Made by a program: the position numbers and the translations under genes. Of a DNA stretch of 64,000 nt, positions 47,801-58,551 are shown piece by piece (positions within the stretch are counted from its first letter, which is position 1; the number at the start of each line of letters is the position of its first letter). Source of the stretch: Coprinellus micaceus (Eukaryota; Basidiomycota; Agaricomycetes; Agaricales; Psathyrellaceae); NCBI GenBank assembly GCA_951394405.1, contig OX596339.1, forward strand, positions 3,472,001 to 3,536,000, in the 5' to 3' direction. Under the pieces are notes generated by a model, which saw only the letters and a list, made by a program, of their open reading frames with translations, was not told the DNA's origin and ran no database searches.

Positions 47801-50200
47801 ACCATTCCCCACACACCCCTCCATTCTCACACTGTCCAAATTCCTTCAGCTCAAGGTCCTCTTCTGGATTGAAGCTATGAACCTCCTTGGTTCTGCAACT
47901 CAATGTGATCTTGACCTCCGCAGAGCTAGTGAGTGGCTTGAGAAGGTGAGTAGTGTGGTTGTTTAGCCCTGAATTTCCCTGATCTAGAAAGCCTACAGCA
48001 TCATCATGAGGACAGCACTACGCTCACCCAGCAGCTAAGGGACACTGGTTCCTTTGCACTGTACTTCAGCACCAGCCCAGCCTCACGATCTACCCCACAC
48101 CTCTATCTCTCCTCACTTGCAACCTGGCCACAGAATTCTGGCCCTCTCCTAGCATGGAAGAAACATTTCCCAGCCATCCCCAACTTTCAAGCACAGGGCT
48201 CACAGCACAGTGTATCTTTGATGAACATCAATGTCGGGAGTGAGGTGTGTGGAGTTGCTGTGTCGCCAGATGGCAAGTATATTGCCTCTGGCTGTGGGGA
48301 TGGGTTGGTCAGGATCTTGGATGCCCAGAAAGGGAACCAGATAAAAATCCTGGAGGGTCACTCAGCTTGTGTCAGATCAGTTGCATTTTCCAAGGATGGC
48401 CAGCATATTGTGTCTGGGTCAGATGACAAGTCCGTCTGTCTATGGAATGTCGCAACAGGAGAGAAGAAGTGGGTGCTATGGGGGCATAGTGACCAGGTCT
48501 GGTCAGTGGCATTGTCAAATGATGGTAAACACATTGCCTCAGGGAGTGGGGACCATGTGGTGCGATTGTGGAATACCACTCTGGGTGAGGAGGAGATGGT
48601 GCTACAGGGCCACACTGGTACAGTTGTCTCAGTTGCATTCTCGCCTGATGGGGCTTGGATTGCATCTGGCACTGGTGATAACTCTGTGTGGCTCTGGGAC
48701 ACCAAGTTGGGTGAGCACCAAATGGTGCTGAAGGGCCATACAGGTTGGGTCAGAACTGTCACATTCTCAAGTGATGGTGCTTTTATTGCATCAGGCTCAG
48801 ATGACAAATCTGTTCGGATTTGGGATGCAGCAACAGGGAGGGAGGAGCAGGTGATGCAGGGTCACGCTAACTGGGTTAGGTCAGTTGCCTTCTCCAGTGA
48901 TGGCACACAGGTAGTCTCTGGCTCTGATGACAACACTGTGCATCTATGGGATGTGGAGACTGGCAGGAAGCTGAAGGTGCTGCAGGGCCACACCTCCTAT
49001 GTTAGATCAGTTGCATTCTCAAGTGATGGAAGGCGACTTATCTCTGGCTCTGTGGACAAGTCTGTGCGGGTGTGGGACATGGTGGCAGGACAGCAGGAGG
49101 AGCAGGCACTGCAGGGCCATGCTGGAACTGTCTACTCTGTCTGCTTCTCAGAAGATGGTACCCAGATTGTCTCCGGCTCAGGAGATAGGTCAGTCCGAGT
49201 GTGGGATGGGGTGACTGGGGAGCAGCTGAAGATGCTGGAGGGCCATACAGGTGCAGTCCATGCAGTTGCATTCTCACCAGATGGCACTCAGATTGTGTCT
49301 GGCTCCAATGACAACTTCATACGGGTGTGGGATACGGCAACAGGACGGGAGCAGCTGGTGCTGGAAGGACACATTCATGAAGTTTTCTCTGTCACATTCT
49401 CAAGTGATGGAGCTCACATTGTCTCTACCTCTGGGGATAGGTCTGTGCGCATTTGGGATGTGGTGGCAGGGGAGGAGCAAATGGTGCTGAATGGCCACAC
49501 AGGGGCCGTGCACTCAGCCACCTTCTCAAGGGATGGGAAGTGGGTTGCATCAGGGTCTGAGGATAAAACTGTTCGAATCTGGGATGTGGACAAGAGAGAG
49601 GAGCTGATGGTCTTGGAGGGTCATACAGATTGGGTCCGTTCTGTTGCATTCTCACCTGATGGTACCCACATTGTATCTGGATCTGATGACAATTCAGTCC
49701 AGATCTGGGATGCATTGACAGGGGCGGTGCAGAATACCCTGCAGGGCCATACCAGCTATGTTTCCTCAGTGGCTTTTTCTGGAGATGGGACTCGAGTTGT
49801 GTCTGGCTCATGGGATCACACAGTGCGAGTGTGGGACTCAACAACAGGCAAGGGACTCCTGGTGCTGAGGGGACATACTGGCTATGTTCCATCTGTTGTG
49901 TTCTCAAGTGATGGAACCCAGATAGTTTCTGGCTCTGGAGACCAGACAATTCGGGTGTGGGATTTGAAGGGGCTTTCCTACACCTCAGAGATCATCAATG
50001 GTGAAGTCACTGGGTGGCTTCTTACTCCTGACAACCAAAGGTGCCTCATGTGTGTGCCTGCAGCACTTGTACCTCAATATCCCTGCTCCCTCATCATTTC
50101 TGGCAATCCTGCCATCCCCTCTTTTTCTTCTCCACCTGATTTTTCCAAGTTTGATGCCATTGGTGACAACTGGCAGAAATGCTATACCATGCCATCTTGA
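44860..50200. repeat. Inverted segmental duplication, block II, right arm
   Basis: Reverse-complement partner of 22233-27560, containing the second NACHT-WD40 gene. Similarity fades immediately after the stop codon. Confidence 0.95.
44937..50200 (+). CDS. NACHT-WD40 NLR-type receptor, right copy (7 exons, intact)
   Basis: Exons are 44937-45692, 45746-45873, 45933-46071, 46123-46198, 46249-46320, 46375-47945 and 47999-50200, giving 1647 residues with no break. The ATG at 44937 opens a basic segment (SKVTRWFKEVKDNVKDGFKK), then a Pro/Ser-rich linker and a helical region. NACHT has Walker A GMAGTGKTAVSETF and Walker B IILAIDALDECKD, followed by 14 WD40 repeats. Exon 7 starts at the CAG at 47998; an earlier AG (47987) would run into a stop. 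Compared with the left copy, repeats align one to one, and differences pile up at a few positions per repeat (after GHT, before SVAF, and around the W of the D.SVR.WD strand). Those are the variable sites known from HET-E-type WD40 receptors. Recognition role is inferred. Confidence 0.93.
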
Positions 50201-51744
50201 TTTTGTTTCTATTTACCTTTGTCCCATGTTACCCCTTTATTTTTTCCTGGAAACAGTTGATACTTACTCTCTAGTCATTTTTATTTATTCTTTAACATAC
50301 TGCCTTTATGATTTCCCCTTCAACTCTGGTGCCTTCATTCATGCAGTAGTTAGTGCCTTTGTCCTGCTTGTGTTATCCTCTTTTGCCTCCCACCCCTTTT
50401 GTTGAACCCATGGCCACTTCACCTACTTGGACTGTTTGTACTTACTACTTGCTCACTGACTCAAATACCTGTACTTACTTATATGTGCCTTCTACCCAGG
50501 AACTGTTTGATTGCTCTTTGATTCAATTCCAGTATGTATCCTCACGAACCACACACATGAGATGAAGTGAAAGGAAACATAGTGGAATACATAGTAGGGG
50601 AAAGAAAGAAGAAGGGCAGTCCAAGAGTTCATCAAAAATCAAAACTCAAGTGAAGGGTAAACCAATGAATGGTGGACTTGAAGAAAGGGATGAAAATGAG
50701 TCAAGGAGGTAAGCACATACCTCACAATCAGGTTCAGCAAGGGTGATAAGAGCAAGGCACTTTCAGGAATGTCAAAGTGGTTGGGATCACAGTATCAAAT
50801 GACAGCTAAGTGGTGTGGCTTGTACCAAGGAGGTAGCTCTGTGAAGAGAAGGGTCAGCAAGTCCTTGCTTCAAAATGGGTGTGATGGTGTGCAACAGCAG
50901 GCTGGGGGGATAAGATGAGACAAGAGTAAGATAGGAGAATTGGAAGGAGGGGAGGAGGAGACATATGGGCATGGGTGTGCCGAGGTGATGCTAGCAGTGC
51001 AATCCCTCCTTGAACACGTCTAAGGGTGTAATCATGAGAGGGGCGACCCAGCTTGACTTGATCATGGAGCCTGTGTGGGACAGATTCCCTTTGGTCATAT
51101 GATGAACCCACACCCACCCACTTCACGGACGCTAAAGACGAGAGGGTGGACAGTGTTGGCGAGTTCTTACTGCTGCCTATAATGTCATCTCGTTAGCTAT
51201 GGTTCTTGCCGACGAAGGGGAGAAGAAGGATAGAGCAGTTGGGTGGGAGGAGAGCAGAAAGAGGAGGTAGGGCACAAGAAGGGAAGTAGAAATGGAAGGC
51301 AGAGCAGAGGACTTCCACCCACCTTCTGAATTGTCTAGACGGTCGTTGAACGACTACTCGGGCGAGGGGGAGGAATGTTCAAAAGGCGGATGGATGAGAG
51401 TGTTGTGCGACGATATCCCCAGGCATCTGCCGAACGTCGAAGGAGCACCAATGCAGCCGTACGCTCAAAGGTCGTAGGTCAGCAGGTAGCTGAAGGGACC
51501 TCTAGGTATCGATTGTGCTGCACTGTGTCGATAATTCCGGGTATATGCGCCACCCTCGCCAATACCGAGGATTGTGTGCCCAGCGTCGAGGCTGTAGCTA
51601 CTTCTATAGAGGAGGGGATCGGCGGCGAGGGTTCATGCGGGAGTGGTCTACGTAAATCGAGGCGGCGTTGGTCAGCGGGAACTCAATAATAGAGGGGGTG
51701 GAGGGTGGAGGGGAGGATCAAGGCGTCATTATTTCGATGGTGAC
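50201..51744. other. Unassigned right-arm sequence
   Basis: It occupies the place that holds the F-box gene and transposons in the left arm, and is unlike them. Short frames only. Nothing recognised. Confidence 0.35.
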
Positions 51745-52390
51745 GGTACGCAGACAAGGATAGGCCAAGGGTGTAAGACGTGACGCGGATTATGCATCGA
51801 CGAGGTAGCTCATTCGTTTGGAGTAAAAAGGGGGCTCGGTAGAAGCTTGTCCGGATATCGTGAATTGCTGCAGGGCATCCTGCCTGTAGAGCGAGGGCGG
51901 AGGTGGAAGGACGTCAAGTATTCTGGAGGTGCGCTGGGGCTACGTTCCGGGAGCTGCGGCTGATTCCAAGAGATAGAATTCCCCAAAGCTAGTTTCCGAT
52001 TGTGTTTCCCTGCTTTCCTCCTTCCTCCTTCACGTCGCCCCATCTGTACAGCGATAAACCTATGTTTATAAATGAACGGTTGGCCTGGACGGTGGAGGGG
52101 AAAGTACACACCGATCCGCCAAATCTGAACACTTTGACCGCCCACCATGCCAACGACGCCTTGCCTCCGTTCGAATTGACCTCCGTTATCATCCCGCCGC
52201 GGTGGTGGGCTACAACGGCCACCATTCCAACCATGGCCGTGGGTTTGATACGACTTGAATGCGCTTGGTCAAAGCCACCCTCAACGCCCTCCTCAATCCA
52301 CGACAAAGCCCCCATTCCCGCTATACACCATGGAAAGCCAAAGTGCTCTTCCCTCGGTCATGATCAAAGCCACGCCCTCCTCAACGTCTC

Positions 52391-52400
52391 ATAAAAAGGC
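52391..52400 (+). promoter_or_regulatory. TATA-like element of the right acidic-protein gene
   Basis: ATAAAAAGGC lies about 80 bp upstream of ATG 52479 and is preceded at 52361 by ATGATCAAAGCCA. The arrangement matches copy 1. Confidence 0.5.
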
Positions 52401-52478
52401 GGATCTGCCGTCCATATTCGCTCCCACTCCCCACCCATATTCACTACCGGCAGGCCGCGCGAAACCATTTCCACCACC

Positions 52479-53744
52479 ATGATGCTTACACCCCTCGACA
52501 GGCCTACGACGCCCCCTCCTTCCTCAGTCGCTCCAGATCCCAGTTATCCCACCTTCCCATCACCCTCCACCCCTTCTCCTCCACCCACACCAACACTTCC
52601 TCCCTCTTATCCCTCCTCTCCGAACCAGAATGACCGTGACCCCATAAACCCCCCAGGCCTCCTCAGGTTCAGGCCCGCCCACCTGCGCACGCCCGCTACG
52701 TCCCCGATGCGTGCTGGAGCCACTGCTCGGGCTCAGGCTGCCCAGAGGAGGCTTCGGGGCCCGGAAGAGGAGGTAGAAGAGGAGGCAGGAGGAGAGGTCG
52801 GTGAGGTCGGGGCAGAGTCGTTTGAAGGCGTTGTCGATGTACGCTCCGTTGACGTTGAAGGTGATGTTGACGTTGACGTTGATGTTCAGGAAGCTGCGCT
52901 GAACCTCGAGCTGAGCCCCGTTGCCGGCGTCCACTCAAGCGAATCCGGTACGTCCCCCATCTCCCCCCCAGGTCTGCTGCGTGGACGTAGGTACACCGTC
53001 GCCCTCATAGACGAAGGGTTGAGGGCGTCGGTATGGAGACCTCCGAGACCAAGAACTCCTGTTCCGTCACCCGTTCGTGGATTCGAAGGAGGAAGCGAAG
53101 GGGAGGGCGAGGAGGATGGAGGGGACGGGGACGACGAAGCGGAGATTGGGATCGAGGTCGAGGGTGCGAGCGAAGATGAGGGCAAATGCGAAGATGAGGG
53201 CAATGATGAGAGCGAAGGCGATAGCAGGACTGCTGAAGGCACGTTCGGACTGGGCTCGGTGCGTGAACTCGTCCCTCTCCTGAGGACGCTCAACGCTGAG
53301 CATCCGTTTGGAGCTGGGGCCGTACCGCAGCTTGTTGATGTGGCGTGGCCTGCGGGGTCGAGTGCGGAGGAGTCGAGTGGGGATGAGGAGGAGGATGCGA
53401 GAGGAGAGGAGTCGGGTGACGAAGGGGAGTCGGTGGAAGGGGAGAACGGGTTAGAGCGAATTGCTGAAGAGGGAGAGCCCGTCAACGGGGCCGACGATGG
53501 TGAGTCTATCCGTATGGTGCCGCATGGTGGGTTGGGCGACTCGCGTTCCGAGCTACGTGGGGATGGCGAGGGCGAACGGGCGAGCGGGCAAGGAGATCCC
53601 CTCTTCCAAGGCGAAGGGCAGGTAGCCCTCGTCGGATCGCAGACGTACTTCCTGCACCTCCCTCTCGCTGACCGACCCCGACGTGGGAGAGGCTTGCGCG
53701 GGGGTGCGCAGGTTCAGAGGTTGGGGTGGTGGATGTCGCTTTGA
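52479..53744 (+). CDS. Hypothetical acidic, low-complexity protein (copy 2)
   Basis: A 421-residue single-exon frame with two consecutive ATG codons at 52479. Its order of segments equals that of copy 1: Pro/Ser-rich start, RTPATSPMRAG, an acidic run with alternating VDVDVD, GLLRGRRYTVALIDEG, RTPVPSPVR, a long Glu/Asp/Gly/Ser acidic centre, and the LPLADRPRRGRG...GWWMSL end. It is 22 residues longer, mostly from acidic and Pro-rich indels. It has no recognisable catalytic domain and no membrane segment. Conservation of both ends and of the frame through low-complexity DNA argues for function. A role as a disordered regulator is only a guess. Confidence 0.65.
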   Translation: MMLTPLDRPTTPPPSSVAPDPSYPTFPSPSTPSPPPTPTLPPSYPSSPNQNDRDPINPPGLLRFRPAHLRTPATSPMRAGATARAQAAQRRLRGPEEEVEEEAGGEVGEVGAESFEGVVDVRSVDVEGDVDVDVDVQEAALNLELSPVAGVHSSESGTSPISPPGLLRGRRYTVALIDEGLRASVWRPPRPRTPVPSPVRGFEGGSEGEGEEDGGDGDDEAEIGIEVEGASEDEGKCEDEGNDESEGDSRTAEGTFGLGSVRELVPLLRTLNAEHPFGAGAVPQLVDVAWPAGSSAEESSGDEEEDARGEESGDEGESVEGENGLERIAEEGEPVNGADDGESIRMVPHGGLGDSRSELRGDGEGERASGQGDPLFQGEGQVALVGSQTYFLHLPLADRPRRGRGLRGGAQVQRLGWWMSL

Positions 53745-53824
53745 TGGGATGGGCAGCCCGGGTGAGGAGAGCGACGAGGGTAGGCTTGGAGGTGTGATGT
53801 GGGCTTCAGGTTTTGGTATTGGGC

Positions 53825-53915
53825 TTGGTTATTGGACTCGATTATTGGACTTGGTGGTTGGACTTGATTATTGGACTTGATTCTTGGACTGAACGGTTGG
53901 ACTTCTCATGGTCGA
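53825..53915 (+). repeat. TTGGACT(TG) degenerate tandem repeat
   Basis: TTGGACTTGATTA-like units recur about six times downstream of the acidic-protein gene. A shorter complement (AAGTCCAA, CAGTCCAA) is at 80-135 in the left arm. Confidence 0.7.
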
Positions 53916-53982
53916 TTGATATCCTGTGTACAACGGAAGTGATTGAATTAGCCTGCTGTATGGGATGAGCTTTGGATAAATT

Positions 53983-54504
53983 GTGGAAACTACCTCAATG
54001 TCTGGGTCTTCAAGAAGCCGTAGAGCACCCCAGGTCGAAATTCACCCAGTCAAGTCGTATGGAATTCGCCAAGCAGGGCCAGGACAGCGTGGCCTGAGAC
54101 GGACATTGCCCCATCGTCCCTCGAACGCGTGGTAATCGCCTAGCAGCATTAGAGGACATGGTCTTCGGCCCGGAGTAGCCAGGGTATCCCTCGGACTAGA
54201 GTGTCCTTGAGTATCCTTCCTGGGTTCGTCGCTGCTCCTCCTGAGGATCGTCGAGTAACGCTGCGTCCATTCGAAGACCCCGCCTAGAGCCGTTCTTCCC
54301 ACTGCAAGCGTCGAGCAGCAAACAAGACAGAAAACGACATCCGTCGTGGTGGTTCGAGACAGACGGGCGCTTGACAAATCCCTGGACCGTCGGCAAACTC
54401 GGACGATCAGCCGGCTCAGGGCAACCCCGCACGCCAACTCCTTCCGCGGCGGCCGGCGAGGACTGCCCGGGGGCTCATTGGTTCCTGTCGTTCGCTGTTT
54501 CTGG
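53983..54504. other. Unassigned sequence
   Basis: Short frames only, and no recognised domain. It lies between block I and the third cassette copy. Confidence 0.3.
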
Positions 54505-56110
54505 TCTCACTCATTTCTGCAATGACGTCTCTTGTCCTAACCTCCCACTACTCATTCGATGAGCTCGCCCACTTCTCCTTCTGCGTCTTACGTCCTACTT
54601 TGGACGATCTCTGGCGTGAGAAGCATCTTCGTTCAGACGCGTCGCGCTGGATAGATAGACTCGCTAGGAAATCCTCGAGTCTGAGTCCCTTCCCCCGTCA
54701 ACGCCTTCACCTCCGATACGAACGACAGGTGCCTCGACGTCCAGGCCTCCCCTCAATCACACCCACCACTTCACCGTTCCTATCCCCTCGACGGCTCTAT
54801 CAAGCCGACTCCCGACGATCCACAACACGCAGCAAGGTCCACCGGCCAGAAGCCTCATCCCCGCACCAAGCTTCACTTCGCGTCGATCACCGCCTAGATG
54901 AGGCCCATACGCGGCTGTCGAAGAGAACAGGATCATAGGAGAACCTGGGCTACTGGTGGATATCAGCGAGGATGCAAGGAAGGATATTCAATTGAGAAAG
55001 CGTACAAGGAACTAGTGAGTGCCCATTCCATTCTCATCCTCCCTCCCCCACATATACCCTCATCCGAATCGCTTAACTAACGACCTCTCCTCGATCCAAT
55101 AGGCTCGAAACGACACCCGAACCGAAGCGAGTTCCACCACAGACAAAGTTCGAGGAGGTACGTTCCGCTTCTCGTCTTTCCATTCCGTAGATCCAAACTA
55201 ACTCCTCATCCCTTCCCAGCGTCCGATGCCCTCTCTATGAACGACAACAACGCACTATCTACGACTAGCTATGGCCGACTCGAAGGGGAAGGCCTCAAAG
55301 ACAAAGGCACCCCGCCTCCACTCTCCACCGGCCGTTTCTCTCTATAGCGGCCCTACCCCATCGGCATCCACCTTCACCACGCGTAGCTCAGGCGGAAGCT
55401 GGGCTCGTCCAACTCAAGCGACCCAAACACCACATTCGAGCGCTCCTTTGGAGCCCTAGGTTCCGCCCTGCGACGCCGCTAGGTGATATGGGCGGAACGC
55501 TTTGGGAGGAAGCAAATGGTCATTAGGGCGAGAAATTATTGCACGAAGACGACGACGACCATCTGCGTGGTGAAGGAGGAAGCTCACACCCGCGCTTCAA
55601 CGCGTACCCAAGGCTCCTCAATCCGCCTGAGACTTACCCCAAGAAGATGCTTAGTCGATGGTGAGTACCCCACCCCGTCCCCACCTCCACTTACCCCGTT
55701 CCTCCCCTCACGCCGATTCCTCTGACTGACCGCATCTCCTCAACGTAGAGGCCTCGAAGGGAGACTCGGACCGACATAGACACCCGGTAAAAGCAACGAA
55801 GGAGGAAGTTCGTCCCTCTCTTTCTAAGTACCTCACCTTGGACTCAAACTAACCCCTCACCCCTCTTCAGATCTCTGAACCACCCGTCTCCGCCAACATG
55901 AAAAACGCGCAACCTACGACCACCTCGAGGAGCAAGCCGTCGAACGCGGGAACTCCTCACCCCCAGACCCCGCTGGGACTTTCTTCTCCGGCATTCGGGT
56001 TGACATCCACGTTCACCCCAAGCGGCCCAGGTAGAGACGGACGGGGCTTCGCTCAACACAGGCGACCCGAACGCCATCTTCGAGACCTTCATTGGGCCCG
56101 GGGATCTAGA
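54505..56110 (+). repeat. Third copy of the block III cassette
   Basis: Direct repeat of about 39450-41050. It begins at CAATGACGTCTCTTGTCCT (54530), shares CAGACGCGTCG.GCTGGATAG, the EEAHTRASTRTQGSSIRLR segment (55580-55640), FERSFGALGSALRRR (near 55460) and the AFGLTSTFTP...GRDGRGFAQH segment (55990-56060). Frames are interrupted. Unlike the other copies it continues into an LRR-like coding tail. Confidence 0.7.
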
Positions 56111-56399
56111 GTTGGGAAGGTTGTTTGGAGGTATGGGATGTCTTGAGGCGGAAGAAAGGGCGGGGGGGCGAGGGATTCTAGCATGTACGGAGAGGATGGC
56201 GATACGACTGGGGCCTGGGATGCTCGTACCCAGGGCTCGACGCGTACCCCAGGGTTTCCTATCTATCCGCCTAGGTCCACGCCTGGTACCTCCCGCATCC
56301 ATCCACGTGGGGACCGCGATTCCACGCGTCTCCGCTCCTCCTCTTCACCTTAAAACCACTCACTCGGTCCCTCCTCTCCCTCTCCTTCTCCCAAGCGGA

Positions 56400-57333
56400 T
56401 CTGGACACCCAGACGACCTGGCAAGACAGAACACCTCCCTGTGTTCCGCCCAAGGCACCGGACAGGTCAAGCACTTCCCTCTGGACAAGGTGAAATACCT
56501 CTTCGGGGAAGAGCTGTGGGTCCCGGGGTTGAGGACACGGACACTACGGTCGAAGGATATCAGCATGGTTTTGCACCGTCTCTCCCTACCCAAGTTGGAG
56601 GAGCTCGACATAGAGGGTTATTTGACCCCAGTATCACCCCAAACCGTCGACGGTGCTCCTTTCCCCCAGTGCATCTTCAAAACGCTCTATACTCACTCGG
56701 GCATCAAACGACTCCGCCTTCACCTACATAACCCAGCGAAAGCCCAAGTTCAAGGCTGCCTCGTGCTACCCCACCTCTCGGAGGTCGACCTCGCCATGGA
56801 CTCTGACTCCCTCACCGTATTTCTGCAACATACATCAATACCACAACGCCGTACGGTCAACATCAAGTTATTGAGGAACCCTCAGCCCCGGGCTCACGAT
56901 TTGCAAGATGAGGACATGGTTTTACGCATAACATCGATGATCATCGACCGCCTTGTAACTCCCCTATCACGGTCGTCCAAGATGCGAAGGTGGAATACAT
57001 GTTCTCCCCAGCATCCCACGAAGCTCCTCACAGATGGAGCTCCTGCCGTCTGGCCCACCGAGGGCTGGGTCCATTATGCGCGGGATTCTGGCTGGGTGGG
57101 TGTGGGCTTTGAGAGGGGCGAAGGTAGCGTGTTTGGAGCTCCCCACCGACCCTGCGGTGGCCGAAAAGTATGGGAGTGCGTTGAGTGTGGTCGTTCGGCA
57201 CCCTTTTATGTCGGTGAAGCGGCTGATTTGTAGTTTGGAATGCGCGGGGGTGGTGGTTGGTGGAGGGCTCACGCCTGTAGGGGATGGAAGGTATATGGCC
57301 ATAGATCCTCCCTTGGAGATTATTACCGTGTAG
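56400..57333 (+). pseudogene. LRR-like C-terminal part of an F-box-family gene, probably degenerate
   Basis: A frame open from 56112 contains, after about 56450, a plausible globular stretch with leucine-rich segments: LSLPKLEELDIEGYL, GIKRLRLHLHNPAK and LPHLSEVDLAMDSDS, then an FLQHTSIPQRRTVNIKLL segment. This is the layout of the C-terminal half of many basidiomycete F-box proteins. After about 56990 the likely coding frame changes, since 57034-57333 reads on in another frame and ends DPPLEIITV. No F-box is visible upstream; the sequence upstream is the degenerate cassette. It could be the 3' end of the cassette's parent gene or an unrelated fragment. Confidence 0.5.
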
Positions 57334-57972
57334 AATTAATAAACCCACTTCTTGTAGTAGTCGTCTGTTACAAATATTGTACGTGTGCTGCTAGATTGTG
57401 TGGAACTCACCGGTGATGACCGTTAGGATGGGCTTGCCTCTGAATGTATTTTTCCTCGGAAGTCTGTTCTCCCAGAGTGGTGTCTGGTGCGATCGGCCTG
57501 CAATGCTATCGGGAGGAAATAGGCGCCTTGACTCCTTCTGGGACCAAACAGGACAACACAATAGTCAGTTGATTGCGGCTCGCCGTGCGCGCTCTTTCTT
57601 CACTTGCTCCTCCACTACTCCGTCTCATCGACGGACCTCGACTATGACCCTGTATTCGAACCTCTACATACAACGTGAAGGGCCGCATTACGGTTCCATG
57701 CACCGTCTCTGTGTGGTGGGGATCCTGCCGCGCATTCAAGCACCTTCGCGACCCTTCGGTTATCGGCAACTCTTCTATGATGGGGCTTGCGCTGTTTTCC
57801 AAGAGGGTGGGTGGGGTTAGGGACTCGAGAAGGGTAATTATAAATGTCCTATTTGATACAAAATTATCGGAGGCTACTTGAATTATCCCATGTCAAACAG
57901 TGAATGTCGACGACACCAACGGTATAACCCAGGTTGGAGGGGTGGAGGCGCATGCGGCTTCTCGCGCCCCGC
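57334..57972. other. Unassigned sequence
   Basis: Short frames on both strands (for example 57506-57802 minus). No domain recognised. Confidence 0.3.
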
Positions 57973-58551
57973 TCACATCCAGGCAGCCCTCATCAGCATT
58001 TCCATATGCTTATTGTATCGGGCCTGTTTCTCAAGTGCCTCAGCCTCAGCCTGGATTGCCGCCGCTTCATTCACGATGGTCTCTACTTCAAGTTCATCTT
58101 CGCTGCTGTTTTGTTCCTCCTCGGTGGTTGACCACAGAAGGGGCGCCAAGCCTTCTCTGCCGGGCTCTTCCCAGCTGCTGCCAGATGCGTTGTCGATGTC
58201 CCCGAGGTAGCCCTCTTCGATGGGTCTCCTCCGAGTTTCCTCGCCAGACGAAGTCACCGACGCTCGGTGTGCACCTTCGTCTTCTGATTCAGAATCGCTG
58301 GATGCTTCGCTACCGGGGTCTTCCCAGCTGCTGATATCTCCAAGGTATTCCTCCTCACCCTCTCCTCCGTCGTCAGACCACTCTGTGTCCCTCATTGGCG
58401 AGGGAGCAGGAGTTCGTCGGGTAGGGTTCCCTTGCGTAAACCCGCGAAAGGGCTTCCCCTTGAGACCCTCGACCGTGAACTGGACGCTGGGCGTACCACT
58501 TACTGTTGGTGTTGGTATGTTGAAGGTGTTTCCGAAGCCAGAGTTGGACAT
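57973..58551 (-). CDS. Hypothetical small acidic protein with internal duplication
   Basis: ATG 58551 starts 192 codons. After a Thr/Pro-rich start the protein has TRRTPAPSPMRDTEW, close to the RTPxxSPxR motifs of the 399/421-residue acidic proteins in this window. Two similar units follow (EEYLGDISSWEDPGSE and EEGYLGDIDNASGSSWEEPG), separated by a Ser/Asp/Glu run. The C-terminal 40 residues form an Ala/Glu/Lys-rich helix, probably a coiled coil. The family is unknown, and a link to the larger acidic proteins is inferred only from the shared motif. Confidence 0.55.
   Translation of the reverse strand: MSNSGFGNTFNIPTPTVSGTPSVQFTVEGLKGKPFRGFTQGNPTRRTPAPSPMRDTEWSDDGGEGEEEYLGDISSWEDPGSEASSDSESEDEGAHRASVTSSGEETRRRPIEEGYLGDIDNASGSSWEEPGREGLAPLLWSTTEEEQNSSEDELEVETIVNEAAAIQAEAEALEKQARYNKHMEMLMRAAWM

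Larger units (their letters stand above)
51745..53982. repeat. Inverted segmental duplication, block I, right arm
   Basis: Reverse-complement partner of 1-2127, starting at AAGGATAGGCCAAGGGTG and including the gene at 52479-53744, its promoter and a TTGGACT-rich 3' flank. Confidence 0.85.

Noticed and set aside
47946..47998. Stop codon splitting the right NLR into NACHT and WD40 genes
   Set aside because: The stop lies in a 53-nt intron. Using the CAG at 47998 as acceptor gives an uninterrupted protein, and the left copy shows the same junction.
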